From assembly GCA_029203165.1 (NCBI GenBank), contig CP119308.1, positions 2,914,001-2,978,000 on the forward strand: 64,000 nucleotides of DNA, in the 5' to 3' direction. This document shows positions 51,313 to 60,068 of this stretch, in pieces. Each line of letters begins with the position of its first letter. Position 1 is the first letter of the stretch. Below the pieces are notes generated by a model. The model saw only the letters and a program-made list of their open reading frames with translations. It was not told where the DNA came from and did no database searches. Origin of the DNA: Candidatus Microbacterium colombiense. Lineage in GTDB: Bacteria > Actinomycetota > Actinomycetes > Actinomycetales > Microbacteriaceae. A program made the position numbers and the translations under genes.

Positions 51313-52257
51313 TCACGCCCTGCGGCGACGTCGCGGCAGGGCGACCGAGACGGATGCCACGGCGACGACGACCATCCCGACGATCTGCCACGTGGCCGGC
51401 CCCGCTGCCGCCGGCCAGATGAGATCGATGAGCACCGAGGTCGCGAGCTGCCCGAGCACGGATCCGAGCCCCATCAGCAGCACCCCGGTCTGGGACACGA
51501 TGAACGCGCCCAGCAGGATGTACGCGAACCCCAGGAAACCGCCCAGGTAGAGCCACGGCTCGGCCGGGAGCGCCTCGGGGGCACCGCGCAACGCGATGCT
51601 GATCCCCGCTGCGAACAGCAGCACGACGGTGCCGGCGATGAAGCTCATGAACGTGGCGATGATCGGCGAGCCCACGCGTTGCGCGAGGCGTCCGTTGGTG
51701 GCCGCCTGCCACGCGATGCCCACGCCCGCCAGGAACGGGAGCGCCAGCATCCACAGCGGAGCCGTGGCGAGCACGTCGCCGCTGAGCGAGATGCCGACCG
51801 CGGCGAGCGCGAGCAGCCCGCCCAGCACCCGCCCGGGGGTGACGGCGACCACTCCGGCCGGGCCGAAGCCGATCCGGTCGAGCACGAGGCCGTGCAGGGT
51901 CTGGCCCGCGACCACGCCGACCGTGAACAGTGAGACTCCGAGCACCCCGGCAGTCAGTCCCTGGGTCGACACGGTCAGCGCTCCGCACGCACCGCCGAGC
52001 AGCATCCAGACAGGGATCGTCCTGCCGCGCACCCCGCGCCACAGCCTGCCGACTCCGCGCCGGCCGGACGGCAGGGCACTGATCACGATCACGAGCGCGA
52101 GCAGACCCACACTGAACGAGACGAGTCCCGCGACGATGCCGTCGTCGAGCCGCACTCCGAGGACTCCGTTGACGCGCGCCTGGATCGCCGTCATCACGCC
52201 GATCGCGACCGCTCCCCCGAGTGCGACCGGGGCGGGGAGCGCGCGGGTCTCGGTCAC
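51313..52257 (-). CDS. DMT-superfamily transporter (YdcZ/DUF606 type)
   Basis: 314 residues with ten predicted membrane helices arranged as two five-helix repeats. IGVMTAIQARVNGVLG and GIAWQAATNGRLAQRVGSPI are the paired N-G-R/L motifs of the DUF606 branch. Substrate unknown. The last residues are a poly-Arg tail. It is convergent with the nitroreductase gene, three bases apart. Confidence 0.88.
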   Translation of the reverse strand: MTETRALPAPVALGGAVAIGVMTAIQARVNGVLGVRLDDGIVAGLVSFSVGLLALVIVISALPSGRRGVGRLWRGVRGRTIPVWMLLGGACGALTVSTQGLTAGVLGVSLFTVGVVAGQTLHGLVLDRIGFGPAGVVAVTPGRVLGGLLALAAVGISLSGDVLATAPLWMLALPFLAGVGIAWQAATNGRLAQRVGSPIIATFMSFIAGTVVLLFAAGISIALRGAPEALPAEPWLYLGGFLGFAYILLGAFIVSQTGVLLMGLGSVLGQLATSVLIDLIWPAAAGPATWQIVGMVVVAVASVSVALPRRRRRA

Positions 52258-52331
52258 CCGTCGACCCTACCCGAGCGTGCGCGCCCTCCTGCGCCGCCGG
52301 GAATGTCGGTGCCGAGGGCTACGCTGACGGC

Positions 52332-52985
52332 ATGTGCGCGAGCTACGGTCTCGATCCCCGGTTCACCGATGCGGAGCTCCTCGCCGCGGCCGACGAGGCC
52401 GTGCTCGAGGGCCTTCGAACGTGGGCGCAGGACAATGCGGGAGAGACGGTGCGCCCCACCGGCAGGAACCTCCGCAACCTCAACCCGCTGATCGTGTCGA
52501 CAGAGACGGGGCCCTCGCTCGAGCCGGCGTGGTGGGGATTCCTCGTCGGCGGGGAGCCGGCGAAGTTCCCCTCGATCAACACGCGCTCGGAGCGGCTGCA
52601 GGAGCGGCCGGGCGGTCTGAAGTCCCGCGCGATCGTTCCGGCGACGAGCTGGTACGAGATGCAGAAGCCGCAGCGAGTGTGGCAGGAGTTCCGTCTCGAC
52701 GAGGGCGCGCTGTTCGGCATGGCCGCGGTGACGCAGCGCGGCCGGACGACCGACGGCACCTGGTTCACGTGCTATTCGATCGTGATGCGCCCCGCGCCCG
52801 CGCATCTCGCCGAGGTTCACGACCGCATGCCGGTGCTCATCCCGACCGCGTTCGCCCAGGAGTGGCTGACCGCCGAGAGCGGACGCGACGTGATCGACGA
52901 GGCCCTGCTGGCGGCGGCCGGTCTCGACGGCCGGGTGGCGACGACGCCGCGCGCCGACGACAAGGGCGCGGATCGGCTGTTCTGA
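52332..52985 (+). CDS. SRAP domain protein (HMCES/YedK family)
   Basis: 217 residues. Cys2, exposed after Met removal, forms the thiazolidine crosslink with abasic sites. Other conserved parts are AWWGFLVGG, SINTRSERLQ (Asn/Arg/Glu), IVPATSWYEMQ and the catalytic histidine in LAEVHDRMPVLI. It shields abasic sites in single-stranded DNA. ATG 52332 is required, because Cys must be residue 2. Three bases before the YjbR gene. Confidence 0.93.
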   Translation: MCASYGLDPRFTDAELLAAADEAVLEGLRTWAQDNAGETVRPTGRNLRNLNPLIVSTETGPSLEPAWWGFLVGGEPAKFPSINTRSERLQERPGGLKSRAIVPATSWYEMQKPQRVWQEFRLDEGALFGMAAVTQRGRTTDGTWFTCYSIVMRPAPAHLAEVHDRMPVLIPTAFAQEWLTAESGRDVIDEALLAAAGLDGRVATTPRADDKGADRLF

Positions 52986-52987
52986 TC

Positions 52988-53395
52988 ATGGATGCGAGAG
53001 CACTGAACACGGCGGCCACGTCGCGCGCCGAGGAGCTGCCCGGGGCAGAGCGGGAGAACCCGTTCGGGCCGGAGTGGGATGTGTACAAGGTGCGCGGTCG
53101 CGTGTTCCTGCTGGTCCCTCTCGACGGCACCGGGCGCATCACCCTCAAATCGCACCCCGACGATGCGGTCGCCCTGCGCGAGACGTTCGCCGACATCGTC
53201 CCCGGCTATCACATGAACAAGAAGCACTGGATCACCCTGCTCCCGGGCGACTCCCTCGAAGAGGGCCTGGTGACCGAGCTCGTGACCGAGTCGTACCTGC
53301 TCGTGGTGGAGAAGCTCCCCCGTGCTCAGCGGCCCGTCGACCCCGACCTCTTCGGTCGCGGTCCGGCAACGGATGCCGCCGCCCCGACGGCCTGA
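52988..53395 (+). CDS. MmcQ/YjbR family protein
   Basis: 135 residues. The conserved core is VYKVRGRVFLLVPL, TLKSHPDDAVALRE and MNKKHWITLLPGD, the latter the family signature. Members have a CyaY-like fold and possibly bind DNA; function uncertain. It follows the SRAP gene by two bases, so both are likely in one operon. Confidence 0.9.
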   Translation: MDARALNTAATSRAEELPGAERENPFGPEWDVYKVRGRVFLLVPLDGTGRITLKSHPDDAVALRETFADIVPGYHMNKKHWITLLPGDSLEEGLVTELVTESYLLVVEKLPRAQRPVDPDLFGRGPATDAAAPTA

Positions 53396-53494
53396 CACTC
53401 CGGCGGGGATCCGTCGCCGGGATGATGCCTCCGGCGCCAGAACGGTACCTGGGGAGGACGCGGAGACAGCTTCGCCGTCCGTAGCGTGGTTCCC

Positions 53495-54406
53495 ATGATC
53501 ACAGCAGAGGGCCTCACGAAGAGGTTCGGAGACAAGACAGCCGTCCAGGACGTGTCGTTCACGATCCAGCCGGGAACCGTCACCGGATTCCTCGGGCCGA
53601 ACGGCGCCGGGAAGTCCACCACGATGCGCATGATCGTCGGCCTCGACCGGCCGACATCGGGCCTCGCCACCATCGCCGGCAAGGAGTACCGCAAGCTGCG
53701 CGCTCCGCTCAGCGAGGTCGGCGTGCTGCTCGACGCCAAGGCCGTGCATACCGGTCGCACCGCCCGCAATCATCTGCGCGCCATGGCGGCGACCCACGGC
53801 ATCCCCGCGTCGCGCGTCGACGAGGTCATCGAACTCGCCGGCATCACCTCGGTCGCCCGCAAGCGCGCGGGCAAGTTCTCGCTCGGCATGGGCCAGCGAC
53901 TCGGCATCGCGTCGGCGCTGCTCGGCGATCCGCACACGCTGATCCTCGACGAGCCGGTCAACGGCCTCGACCCCGAGGGCGTGCGCTGGGTACGCCAGTT
54001 CGTGCGCCACGCCGCATCGGAGGGCCGTACCGTGCTGCTCTCCAGCCACCTGATGAGCGAGATGGCGCAGACCGCCGACCACGTGATCGTGATGGGTCGC
54101 GGCCAGGTGCTGGCGGATGCTCCGCTCGACGAGCTCGTGCGTGCATGGACCCGCAACACGGTGCGCGTGCGCACTCCCCGCGCGGCTGATCTCGCGGCGG
54201 CCGTCGGCGGTCCCGAGGTCGAGATCGTGAGCACCGCCCCCGATCTGCTCGACATCGTGGGTCTCCCCGCCGCACGCATCGGCGATCTCGCCGCCGACCG
54301 CGGCATCCCGCTGCATGAACTCACCCCGACCACGGGGTCGCTCGAAGACGCGTATCTCGCTCTCACGGGCGATTCGGTCGAGTACCGCACCAAGGAGATC
54401 TCATGA
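53495..54406 (+). CDS. ABC-2 exporter ATPase
   Basis: 303 residues. Walker A is FLGPNGAGKSTTM (K40), the signature FSLGMGQRLGIA, Walker B HTLILDEPVNGLDPEG, and the H-loop LLSSHLMSEMA. The C-terminal extension (about 215-303) is the drug-exporter type. It forms a four-gene set with the permease and a DesK/NarL-type two-component pair, like antibiotic- or envelope-stress exporters. ATG 53495 is chosen over GTG 53486, since the family begins there. Overlaps the permease by ATGA. Confidence 0.93.
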   Translation: MITAEGLTKRFGDKTAVQDVSFTIQPGTVTGFLGPNGAGKSTTMRMIVGLDRPTSGLATIAGKEYRKLRAPLSEVGVLLDAKAVHTGRTARNHLRAMAATHGIPASRVDEVIELAGITSVARKRAGKFSLGMGQRLGIASALLGDPHTLILDEPVNGLDPEGVRWVRQFVRHAASEGRTVLLSSHLMSEMAQTADHVIVMGRGQVLADAPLDELVRAWTRNTVRVRTPRAADLAAAVGGPEVEIVSTAPDLLDIVGLPAARIGDLAADRGIPLHELTPTTGSLEDAYLALTGDSVEYRTKEIS

Positions 54407-55215
54407 CCACCCAGGCTCCGCCCGTCACGCGCGCCCGCGTCGACTCCGCCCAGCGCCTCACGTTCTTCCGTGCCGTGCGCAGCGAGTGGATCAAGCTCGC
54501 CACCGTTCGTTCCACCTGGTGGTCGATCGGTATCACCGCCCTTCTCACGGTCGGCATCGCTGTGCTGATCGCTCAGGCCGTCGACATGCCCGGCTTCGAG
54601 CCGATCCAGGCCGTCGTCTCCCCGATCCAGTTCACGATGCTTCTTGCGGGCATCCTCGGCGCGATCGCCGTCACCGGCGAGTACTCGACCGGCATGATCC
54701 GTTCGACGCTCGCAGCCGACCCGGTTCGCGGCTCGGTGCTCGCGGCCAAGGCCCTCGTGCTCGCCGTGTTCATGTTCGTGTCGTCGCTCGTGATCTTCTT
54801 CGGTGCCGCATTCGCGGTGTCGCTGGTGGTCGCCGCGCGCGATCAGAGCATCGACTGGTCGGATGCCTCAGCCTCGTTCCTGCCGATCATCGTGGCGTCG
54901 TTCACGATGGCCGTCTTCGCCATCATCGGCGTCGCCTTCGGTTTCATCCTGCGCTCGGGCGCTGGTGCGATCGCCGCGACCGTCGGCCTGCTCTTCGTGC
55001 TGCCCATCATGACCAACTTCTTCTCCTTCGCGGGCGAGAGCTGGAAATGGGTCACCGACGCGGCCGCCTACCTGCCGGCCTCCGCCGCGCAGAGCATCAT
55101 CCTGCCCAGCGACGGTGCGATCATCGACGGACCCACCGGCTACCTCACGCTCGGATGCTGGGCGCTGGGCGCCCTGCTCGCCGCGTGGGCCGTGCTGCGC
55201 ACGCGCGACGCGTAA
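54403..55215 (+). CDS. ABC-2 exporter permease
   Basis: 270 residues. A basic N-terminus (FFRAVRSEWIKLATVRSTWW) precedes six membrane helices; the first is about 44-66, followed by the cytoplasmic YSTGMIRSTLAADP typical of these permeases. Partner of the upstream ATPase in the membrane. Ten bases separate its stop from the GTG start of the kinase gene. Confidence 0.9.
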   Translation: MTTQAPPVTRARVDSAQRLTFFRAVRSEWIKLATVRSTWWSIGITALLTVGIAVLIAQAVDMPGFEPIQAVVSPIQFTMLLAGILGAIAVTGEYSTGMIRSTLAADPVRGSVLAAKALVLAVFMFVSSLVIFFGAAFAVSLVVAARDQSIDWSDASASFLPIIVASFTMAVFAIIGVAFGFILRSGAGAIAATVGLLFVLPIMTNFFSFAGESWKWVTDAAAYLPASAAQSIILPSDGAIIDGPTGYLTLGCWALGALLAAWAVLRTRDA

Positions 55216-55225
55216 AGTCAGCCGG

Positions 55226-56476
55226 GTGAGCAGAACGCGAAGCCGCAGCATCTCGATCCGCGAGGACGAGGAGCTGCGGCTTCCGCGTCCCCCCGGGGTC
55301 TTCCGTCGATTCTGGGCACGGCATCCGCGCGTCGCAGACGTTCTGATCGCGCTGGTGTGCCTGCTCCTGTCGCTCACTCCCGCGATGCGGATCAACCCCG
55401 ATCTCCCCACTCCGATCACGGTGACCATGGCCGTGCTGCTGCCCATCGCCGTCGTCGGCGCGTGCGTGACGCTGTTCTGGCGCCGCCGCGTCCCGTTCGT
55501 CCCCTTCGTGGCGGCGTTCACGGTCGAGGCCTCGTTCCTCCTGATCGACATGCCGGTCGGAACCCCACTCGTCCTCGCCACCTGCTACGCCCTCGCGGTG
55601 TACCGTTCCACCGCCCTCGCGTGGAAATGCTTCGCCATCGCTCTGGCCGCTCTGACCGCCTTCGCGGGAATCCTCACCCTCACCGACGTCATCAGCCTGC
55701 AGATCGCGGCCAACTCCGTCGTCAGCTCGCTCGTGCTGGGCCTCATCGGCACGCTGATCGGCGTCAACGTCGGCGGCCGCAAGAGGTACCTGGCGGCCGT
55801 CATCGACCGCTCACGACAGCTTCTGGTCGAGCGTGATCAGCAGGCGCAGCTCGCCGCGGCCGCCGAACGTGCACGTATCGCTCGCGAGATGCACGACATC
55901 GTCTCGCACTCCCTCACCGTGATCGTCGCGCTGTCCGAGGGCGCAGCGGCCACGCCCGACCGGGATCAGGCCCGCACCGCCGCGGCCGCATCGGCCGAGA
56001 CCGCCCGCACCGCGCTCACCGAGATGCGGTCGATGCTCGGGGTGCTGCGCGCCGATGACGCGACGCTGCCACTCGCCCCGATCGCCGCGCCGACGCCGCA
56101 CGATACCGTCACGACGGCGCAGCGCGCGGGCTTCCCCGTGTCGCTCGCGGTCAGCGGGGCCTCCGACCTCTCGCCCGCGCTCTCGCACGCCGTGTCGCGG
56201 ATCGTGCAGGAAGGGGTGACGAACGCGATGCGCCACTCCCCCACGGCGAACGCCATCGGTGTGCGCATCGAGCACCGGGCAGCAGCGGTCGTCGTCGACA
56301 TCGTCAACGACGGTGCCGCGCAGGCGTCCGACAGCCCCGGGTTCGGACTGCGCGGGTTGTCGGAGCGCATCGCACATGTGCGAGGCACGATCGAGTACGG
56401 CCCGCGGGGTGGCGGACGATGGATGCTGCGCGCCGAACTTCCCACCGACAACGACGAGAGGGAGAAGAACTCATGA
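55226..56476 (+). CDS. DesK/NarX-type sensor histidine kinase
   Basis: 416 residues. Four to five membrane helices occupy about 35-185, with almost no extracytoplasmic domain, so it probably senses within the membrane or through the adjacent transporter. The HisKA_3 box has H223 in REMHDIVSHSLTVI; the ATPase domain ends GFGLRGLSERIAHVRG and GGGRWMLRAELP. The GTG at 55226 gives the best start; the open frame reaches into the permease gene as a shadow. Overlaps the regulator by ATGA. Confidence 0.93.
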   Translation: MSRTRSRSISIREDEELRLPRPPGVFRRFWARHPRVADVLIALVCLLLSLTPAMRINPDLPTPITVTMAVLLPIAVVGACVTLFWRRRVPFVPFVAAFTVEASFLLIDMPVGTPLVLATCYALAVYRSTALAWKCFAIALAALTAFAGILTLTDVISLQIAANSVVSSLVLGLIGTLIGVNVGGRKRYLAAVIDRSRQLLVERDQQAQLAAAAERARIAREMHDIVSHSLTVIVALSEGAAATPDRDQARTAAAASAETARTALTEMRSMLGVLRADDATLPLAPIAAPTPHDTVTTAQRAGFPVSLAVSGASDLSPALSHAVSRIVQEGVTNAMRHSPTANAIGVRIEHRAAAVVVDIVNDGAAQASDSPGFGLRGLSERIAHVRGTIEYGPRGGGRWMLRAELPTDNDEREKNS

Positions 56477-57165
56477 CGGAACGGATCCGGGTGCTCCTGG
56501 TCGACGACCAGCAGCTCATCCGTCTGGGGTTCCGGATGGTCCTGGAAGCCGAGGACGACATCGAGGTCGTGGGTGAAGCCGGCGACGGACGGGAGGCGAT
56601 CGTGCAGGCCGCGGCGCTGCATCCGGATCTCGTGCTGATGGACATCCGGATGCCGGGCCTCGACGGCATCGCCGCGACGGAGTCGATCGTGCGCTCGCAC
56701 CCGCAGACCCGCGTGCTCGTGCTCACGACGTTCGATCTCGACGAATACGCGTTCGGAGCGATCCGCGCTGGCGCCAGCGGCTTCCTCCTGAAGGATGTGC
56801 AGCGTCACGAGATGCTGGCGGCGCTGCGCTCGGTGCATCGTGGCGACGCCGCCCTGTCGCCTCGTGTCACCCGCATGCTGCTCGAGCACGTCACGCCCGT
56901 GCTGCCGAGCGCGGGCACGAGCACCCCCTCCGAGACGAACGTCGCCGACGAGCTGACCGACCGCGAGCGCGACGTGTTCCTCGCGATCGGTCGCGGACTC
57001 ACGAACGCCGAGATCGCGAGCACCCTCTTCGTCAGCGAATCGACCGTGAAGACCCACGTCGGCCGAGTGCTGTCGAAGCTGGGAGCCCGCGACCGCATCC
57101 ACGCCGTGATCCTGGCCCACCGGCTCGGCCTGGTCGACGACACACCCCTTCCCACGGAGTCCTAG
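56473..57165 (+). CDS. NarL/LuxR-family response regulator
   Basis: 230 residues. The receiver domain holds VDDQQLIRLGFRMVL, the acceptor D57 in LVLMDIRMPGLDG, and FLLKDVQRHEM. The LuxR-type helix-turn-helix is LTDRERDVFLAIGRGLTNAE and STLFVSESTVKTHVGRVL. Cognate to the kinase it overlaps; expected to activate the preceding ABC-2 genes, judged by the conserved arrangement. Confidence 0.94.
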   Translation: MTERIRVLLVDDQQLIRLGFRMVLEAEDDIEVVGEAGDGREAIVQAAALHPDLVLMDIRMPGLDGIAATESIVRSHPQTRVLVLTTFDLDEYAFGAIRAGASGFLLKDVQRHEMLAALRSVHRGDAALSPRVTRMLLEHVTPVLPSAGTSTPSETNVADELTDRERDVFLAIGRGLTNAEIASTLFVSESTVKTHVGRVLSKLGARDRIHAVILAHRLGLVDDTPLPTES

Positions 57166-57211
57166 CGCCGGTCAGGGACGCGTCGACCGGGTGCGGGGCT
57201 CGTCGTCAGGG

Positions 57212-58165
57212 TCAGGAGCGCGCCGGAGTCCACTCCGAAACGCGGTTGAGCAACCGGACCTCGTCGGCGGTGAGCTCCAGGCGCGCACCGGCGAGCAGGT
57301 CGGGGACCTGTCCCACCGTGCGGGCACTCGCGATCGGCGCGACGACGGCCGGCTGGGCGCGGAGCCACGCCAGCGACGTCGCGGCGATCGACGCACCGTA
57401 CGCCTCACCGATCTCCTCCAGGGCATCGATGATGCGGAGCCCCGCATCCGTGGCGTACTTGGCGGCGCCCTGGGCGCGCGGCGAGGACTGTCCAGCCACG
57501 TCCGTCGACCGGTACTTGCCGGTCAGGAATCCGCTCGCCAGGGAGTAGTACGGCACCAGGCCGAGCTCGAACTCATGAGCCACAGGGACGATCGTCTCCT
57601 CGACGTCGTTGCGGTGGACGAGGTTGTAATGCGGCTGCACGGCGACCGGGCGCGAGACGCCGAGGCGGTCGGAGATCGCGATCCATTCGCGGATGCGCTC
57701 GGCGGAGTAGTTCGACACCGCGATGTTGCGCACGAGACCGTCGGTGACGAGCTGTCCGAACGCGCCGACGGTGTCTTCGAGGGGAACCGTCTCGTCGTCG
57801 AAGTGCGCGTAGTAGAGGTCGATCGTGTCGACACCGAGACGGGCGAGCGACGCCTCTGCGGCCCGGCGCACGTTCTCGGCAGACAGCCCGCGGAACTCCG
57901 GGTGCTGACTCACCTTGGTCGCGACGACGACGTCCTGCGGATTGCGCGACGCGAGCCACTGACCGACGATCGTCTCGCTCTCGCCGCCCTCGTTGCCCGG
58001 CACCCAGGCGCTGTACGAATCGGCGGTGTCGATGAAATCGCCCCCGCCTGCCACGAAGGCGTCGAGCACCGCGAACGAAGCGTCGCGGTCGGCGGTCCAG
58101 CCGAACACGTTGCCGCCGAGAGCGAGCGGGAAGACGTCAAGATCACTGGTTCCGATACGAGTCAT
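57212..58165 (-). CDS. Aldo/keto reductase
   Basis: 317 residues, a TIM barrel. The catalytic tetrad positions are visible: GGDFIDTADSYSAW (Asp, Tyr), VVVATKVSQHP (Lys) and LYYAHFDDET (His). NADPH contacts lie in LASGFLTGKY and PIASARTVGQVPDLL. It reduces carbonyl groups of unknown physiological substrates. Start ATG 58165 matches MTRIGTSDLDVFPLALGG, the standard N-terminus. It is convergent with the response regulator. Confidence 0.92.
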   Translation of the reverse strand: MTRIGTSDLDVFPLALGGNVFGWTADRDASFAVLDAFVAGGGDFIDTADSYSAWVPGNEGGESETIVGQWLASRNPQDVVVATKVSQHPEFRGLSAENVRRAAEASLARLGVDTIDLYYAHFDDETVPLEDTVGAFGQLVTDGLVRNIAVSNYSAERIREWIAISDRLGVSRPVAVQPHYNLVHRNDVEETIVPVAHEFELGLVPYYSLASGFLTGKYRSTDVAGQSSPRAQGAAKYATDAGLRIIDALEEIGEAYGASIAATSLAWLRAQPAVVAPIASARTVGQVPDLLAGARLELTADEVRLLNRVSEWTPARS

Positions 58166-58226
58166 GATCGTGACAACGGGCGAGAAGACCCTCGCATTCC
58201 CCTGTGACGGCGTATGTCGACGGCGT

Positions 58227-58427
58227 TCAGTCCTCGGGACGAGTGACGGCGTCGTAGCTGCGCTTGACCGAGAGCGAGAGCATCCCGAGTACAGCCGAGA
58301 CCACGAGCAGCACGACGCCCGTGCCAGGTGCGAAGAACAGCATCCCGACGCCGCCGAGCGCCGCGAACGCCGCCAACGACCCGAACGCGACGTACGTCCA
58401 GAACGTGAATCGGTTCCACAGGCGCAT
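58227..58427 (-). CDS. Small two-helix membrane protein
   Basis: 66 residues. Two membrane helices (about 8-28 TYVAFGSLAAFAALGGVGML and 32-51 GTGVVLLVVSAVLGMLSL) are followed by a charged tail, VKRSYDAVTRPED. A longer frame extends upstream but without a ribosome site; ATG 58427 is preferred. Unknown function. Confidence 0.6.
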   Translation of the reverse strand: MRLWNRFTFWTYVAFGSLAAFAALGGVGMLFFAPGTGVVLLVVSAVLGMLSLSVKRSYDAVTRPED

Positions 58428-58541
58428 GTCGCCGAGCTTAGCCGTCGCGCGGAACCCGACGCCGTCAACCCCCTCTCGATCGCGTCGGGGGCGCGCGTAG
58501 GGTGCTCGGAACCGATGAACCGCGAAGACAGAGGAGACACG

Positions 58542-58706
58542 ATGAGCGATCCGAAGAACACCCAGGGCACCCCCGGGGCCGATGAAGAAGCGGACACCGC
58601 ATCCGGAGGGGCCCCGGAGGATACTCACCCCGATACCGATGAGATCCTCGACGCGGAGACGACCGACGACGACGGAAAGCCGCTGGAGAACCCCTCAGGA
58701 GGGTGA
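58542..58706 (+). CDS. Small acidic protein
   Basis: 54 residues, strongly acidic and probably disordered (Asp/Glu/Gly/Thr-rich, ending ENPSGG). GAGGAG lies six bases before the ATG, which supports expression. No known domain. It is the last host gene before the prophage junction. Confidence 0.65.
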   Translation: MSDPKNTQGTPGADEEADTASGGAPEDTHPDTDEILDAETTDDDGKPLENPSGG

Positions 58707-58744
58707 CCGACCCCGAAAGGCTCTCGCGGGTCGAGGGATCACAG

Positions 58745-58782
58745 AGCCGACTACGGGACTCGAACCCGTAACCCCCGTTTGA
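58745..58782 (-). other. tRNA 3' fragment, probable prophage attachment site
   Basis: On the minus strand the bases read as a T arm (ACGGG-TTCGAGT-CCCGT) and acceptor 3' strand AGTCGGC, but no matching GCCGACT acceptor or D arm follows in the next 150 bases. This is what remains when a phage integrates into a tRNA 3' end. The isoacceptor is not certain; the 3' end resembles actinobacterial tRNA-Thr. The intact tRNA is expected at the far end of the prophage, outside the window. Confidence 0.75.
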
Positions 58783-58792
58783 AGTATGCGAT

Positions 58793-58864
58793 GTTCATAG
58801 ACGTACTTCCTTGCACCGTCCCCATCATCTCGCGGGATCAGTGCATCCAAGTACATCTATGTAC
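58793..58864. repeat. Inverted pair of 16-bp elements beside the att site
   Basis: GTTCATAGACGTACTT (58793-58808) and AAGTACATCTATGTAC (58849-58864) are inverted copies matching at 14 of 16 positions. Their place, 10-80 bases inside the phage side of the tRNA fragment, fits integrase or excisionase arm-type sites. Confidence 0.55.
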
Positions 58865-58887
58865 GCATTCAAAACCACGACTAAACC

Positions 58888-59496
58888 ATGGATCAGATGC
58901 CAGGATGTGTTGTCATGACCACTGAATGGATCGGTCTGCCGGAGGCCGCTTCAATCGCTCCAGGCCTGACCGCCTCTCGCCTCAACCGCTTACGTCGAGA
59001 GTCGAGGTTCCATCCGTCTCTGAACGTCCCGCCAATCCGGAGGCTAAGCGATGGCGAGGTGATCTACGACGAGCTCAGCTTCCGGCGCTGGCTTGAAAGC
59101 ACTGTGTGGTGGGAGTGGACAAGCGGGCCTGGAGGACACCTGCGTACACCTCCGAGCGCAACGCGCACCTACTGCTATCAGGATGCCAATCTGACCATCC
59201 TGCGGCAGAGAACCTACATCACAGAGGGTGATCTTGTCGGCTTGGTGCCCGATCTCCCGCGATGGCGAGTCCAGGACCTTCGGTTCAAGGGTCGCGGGCC
59301 TAGGTTCTTGAAGCCGACCCCGCAGACCGTGGTCTACATTGCCGAGGACGTGGCGGACTGGGCCAATGGCGTGTCGGACTACTCCGATCCGATCTCGAAT
59401 TCGTTCGAGGGACCCCGCGAGCCGTTCACTCCTATCCCCCGCCACATGCGCTATCGATCCGACGAATCTCCACCCTTTGGCAGAGCATCTCGATAG
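58888..59496 (+). CDS. Phage protein with two excisionase-like helix-turn-helix motifs
   Basis: 202 residues, lower GC than its neighbours. Two regions look like MerR/AlpA-type winged helices: WIGLPEAASIAPGLTASRLN then VIYDELSFRRWLE, and YITEGDLVGLVPDLPRWRVQ then VVYIAEDVADWANG. Each runs from a helix-turn-helix to a short strand and a closing helix. It lies next to the att site, where excisionase or integration-control genes usually are. No integrase is seen. ATG 58915 is an alternative start with AGGA upstream. The role is inferred. Confidence 0.6.
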   Translation: MDQMPGCVVMTTEWIGLPEAASIAPGLTASRLNRLRRESRFHPSLNVPPIRRLSDGEVIYDELSFRRWLESTVWWEWTSGPGGHLRTPPSATRTYCYQDANLTILRQRTYITEGDLVGLVPDLPRWRVQDLRFKGRGPRFLKPTPQTVVYIAEDVADWANGVSDYSDPISNSFEGPREPFTPIPRHMRYRSDESPPFGRASR

Positions 59497-59666
59497 GCAA
59501 GGTTCTCAAGGATGCGCGCTGCGACATCACCCGACCTGCGCCATGCAACATCTGAGGGCTCTGTTCGCTGGCCAACCACCCGGGTCTCCGCTGATTCGGA
59601 GTGGTCCCCCATCACCTCTAGGAGGTAGTCAGCAAGTTCGATCAGGCATTCCTCTCTCGTTGTCAC
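59451..59666 (-). CDS. Small phage protein of unknown function
   Basis: 71 residues from a GTG start. It is predicted to be helical and acidic at the N-terminus (EECLIELADYLLEVMGD), with no recognised domain. It overlaps the end of the excisionase-like gene on the other strand by 46 bases, so one of the two ends may be shorter than called. Confidence 0.45.
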   Translation of the reverse strand: MTTREECLIELADYLLEVMGDHSESAETRVVGQRTEPSDVAWRRSGDVAARILENLAYRDALPKGGDSSDR

Positions 59667-59710
59667 TGACTCGCACTATCCTCTCGATGGCCATGCCGAC
59701 GAACCTTGCA

Positions 59711-59749
59711 AAAGGCCCCCACCCTCCCGAAGGAGAGTGGGGGCTTTTT
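59711..59749. terminator. Strong rho-independent terminator in the prophage
   Basis: AAAGGCCCCCAC...GTGGGGGCTTTTT with inner CTCC/GGAG pairing; A-tract and T-tract flank the stem, so it can act on both strands. It directly follows the minus-strand gene ending at 59766. Confidence 0.9.
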
Positions 59750-59765
59750 GTGCGTCCGTCGCGGA

Positions 59766-60068
59766 CTAAGCAAAGACCTCGACTGGACCCGACACGACAG
59801 TGAGCGGCACGCGCCCGTTATCTGCGTCGTCAAAGGCCTTCTTCAGCGCATCTTCCGCGACGTCCTCGACGAATGTGTCGGACGACGCGAGCGTGCAGTC
59901 GATACCCAGGTGGAACGCGACCGAGGACTCGTCCTCGTTCACGAGCATGTCTGCACTGACGACAGCCATGTTGTTCTGCACGGAGGTGTAGACGGCTTCG
60001 AGCCATTCGTCGGTGAATGGCTTGGGCTCGTTGAACGTTGCCGTGATGTGAATGCCGTTGATCATCAT
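59766..60068 (-). CDS. Phage hypothetical protein
   Basis: 100 residues, acidic, predicted alpha/beta (INGIHITATFNEPKPFTDEW, NNMAVVSADMLVNEDESS). No known domain. GAGGAGGAAG stands directly before tandem ATG codons (60068 and 60065). Its start overlaps the stop of the next gene upstream by 4 bases, so the two form an operon ended by the terminator at 59711. Confidence 0.7.
   Translation of the reverse strand: MMINGIHITATFNEPKPFTDEWLEAVYTSVQNNMAVVSADMLVNEDESSVAFHLGIDCTLASSDTFVEDVAEDALKKAFDDADNGRVPLTVVSGPVEVFA

Noticed and set aside
58745..58830. Complete tRNA gene on the minus strand
   Set aside because: T arm and acceptor 3' strand are clear, but no complementary acceptor 5' strand or D arm exists and the anticodon arm does not fold. 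It is a fragment left by phage integration.
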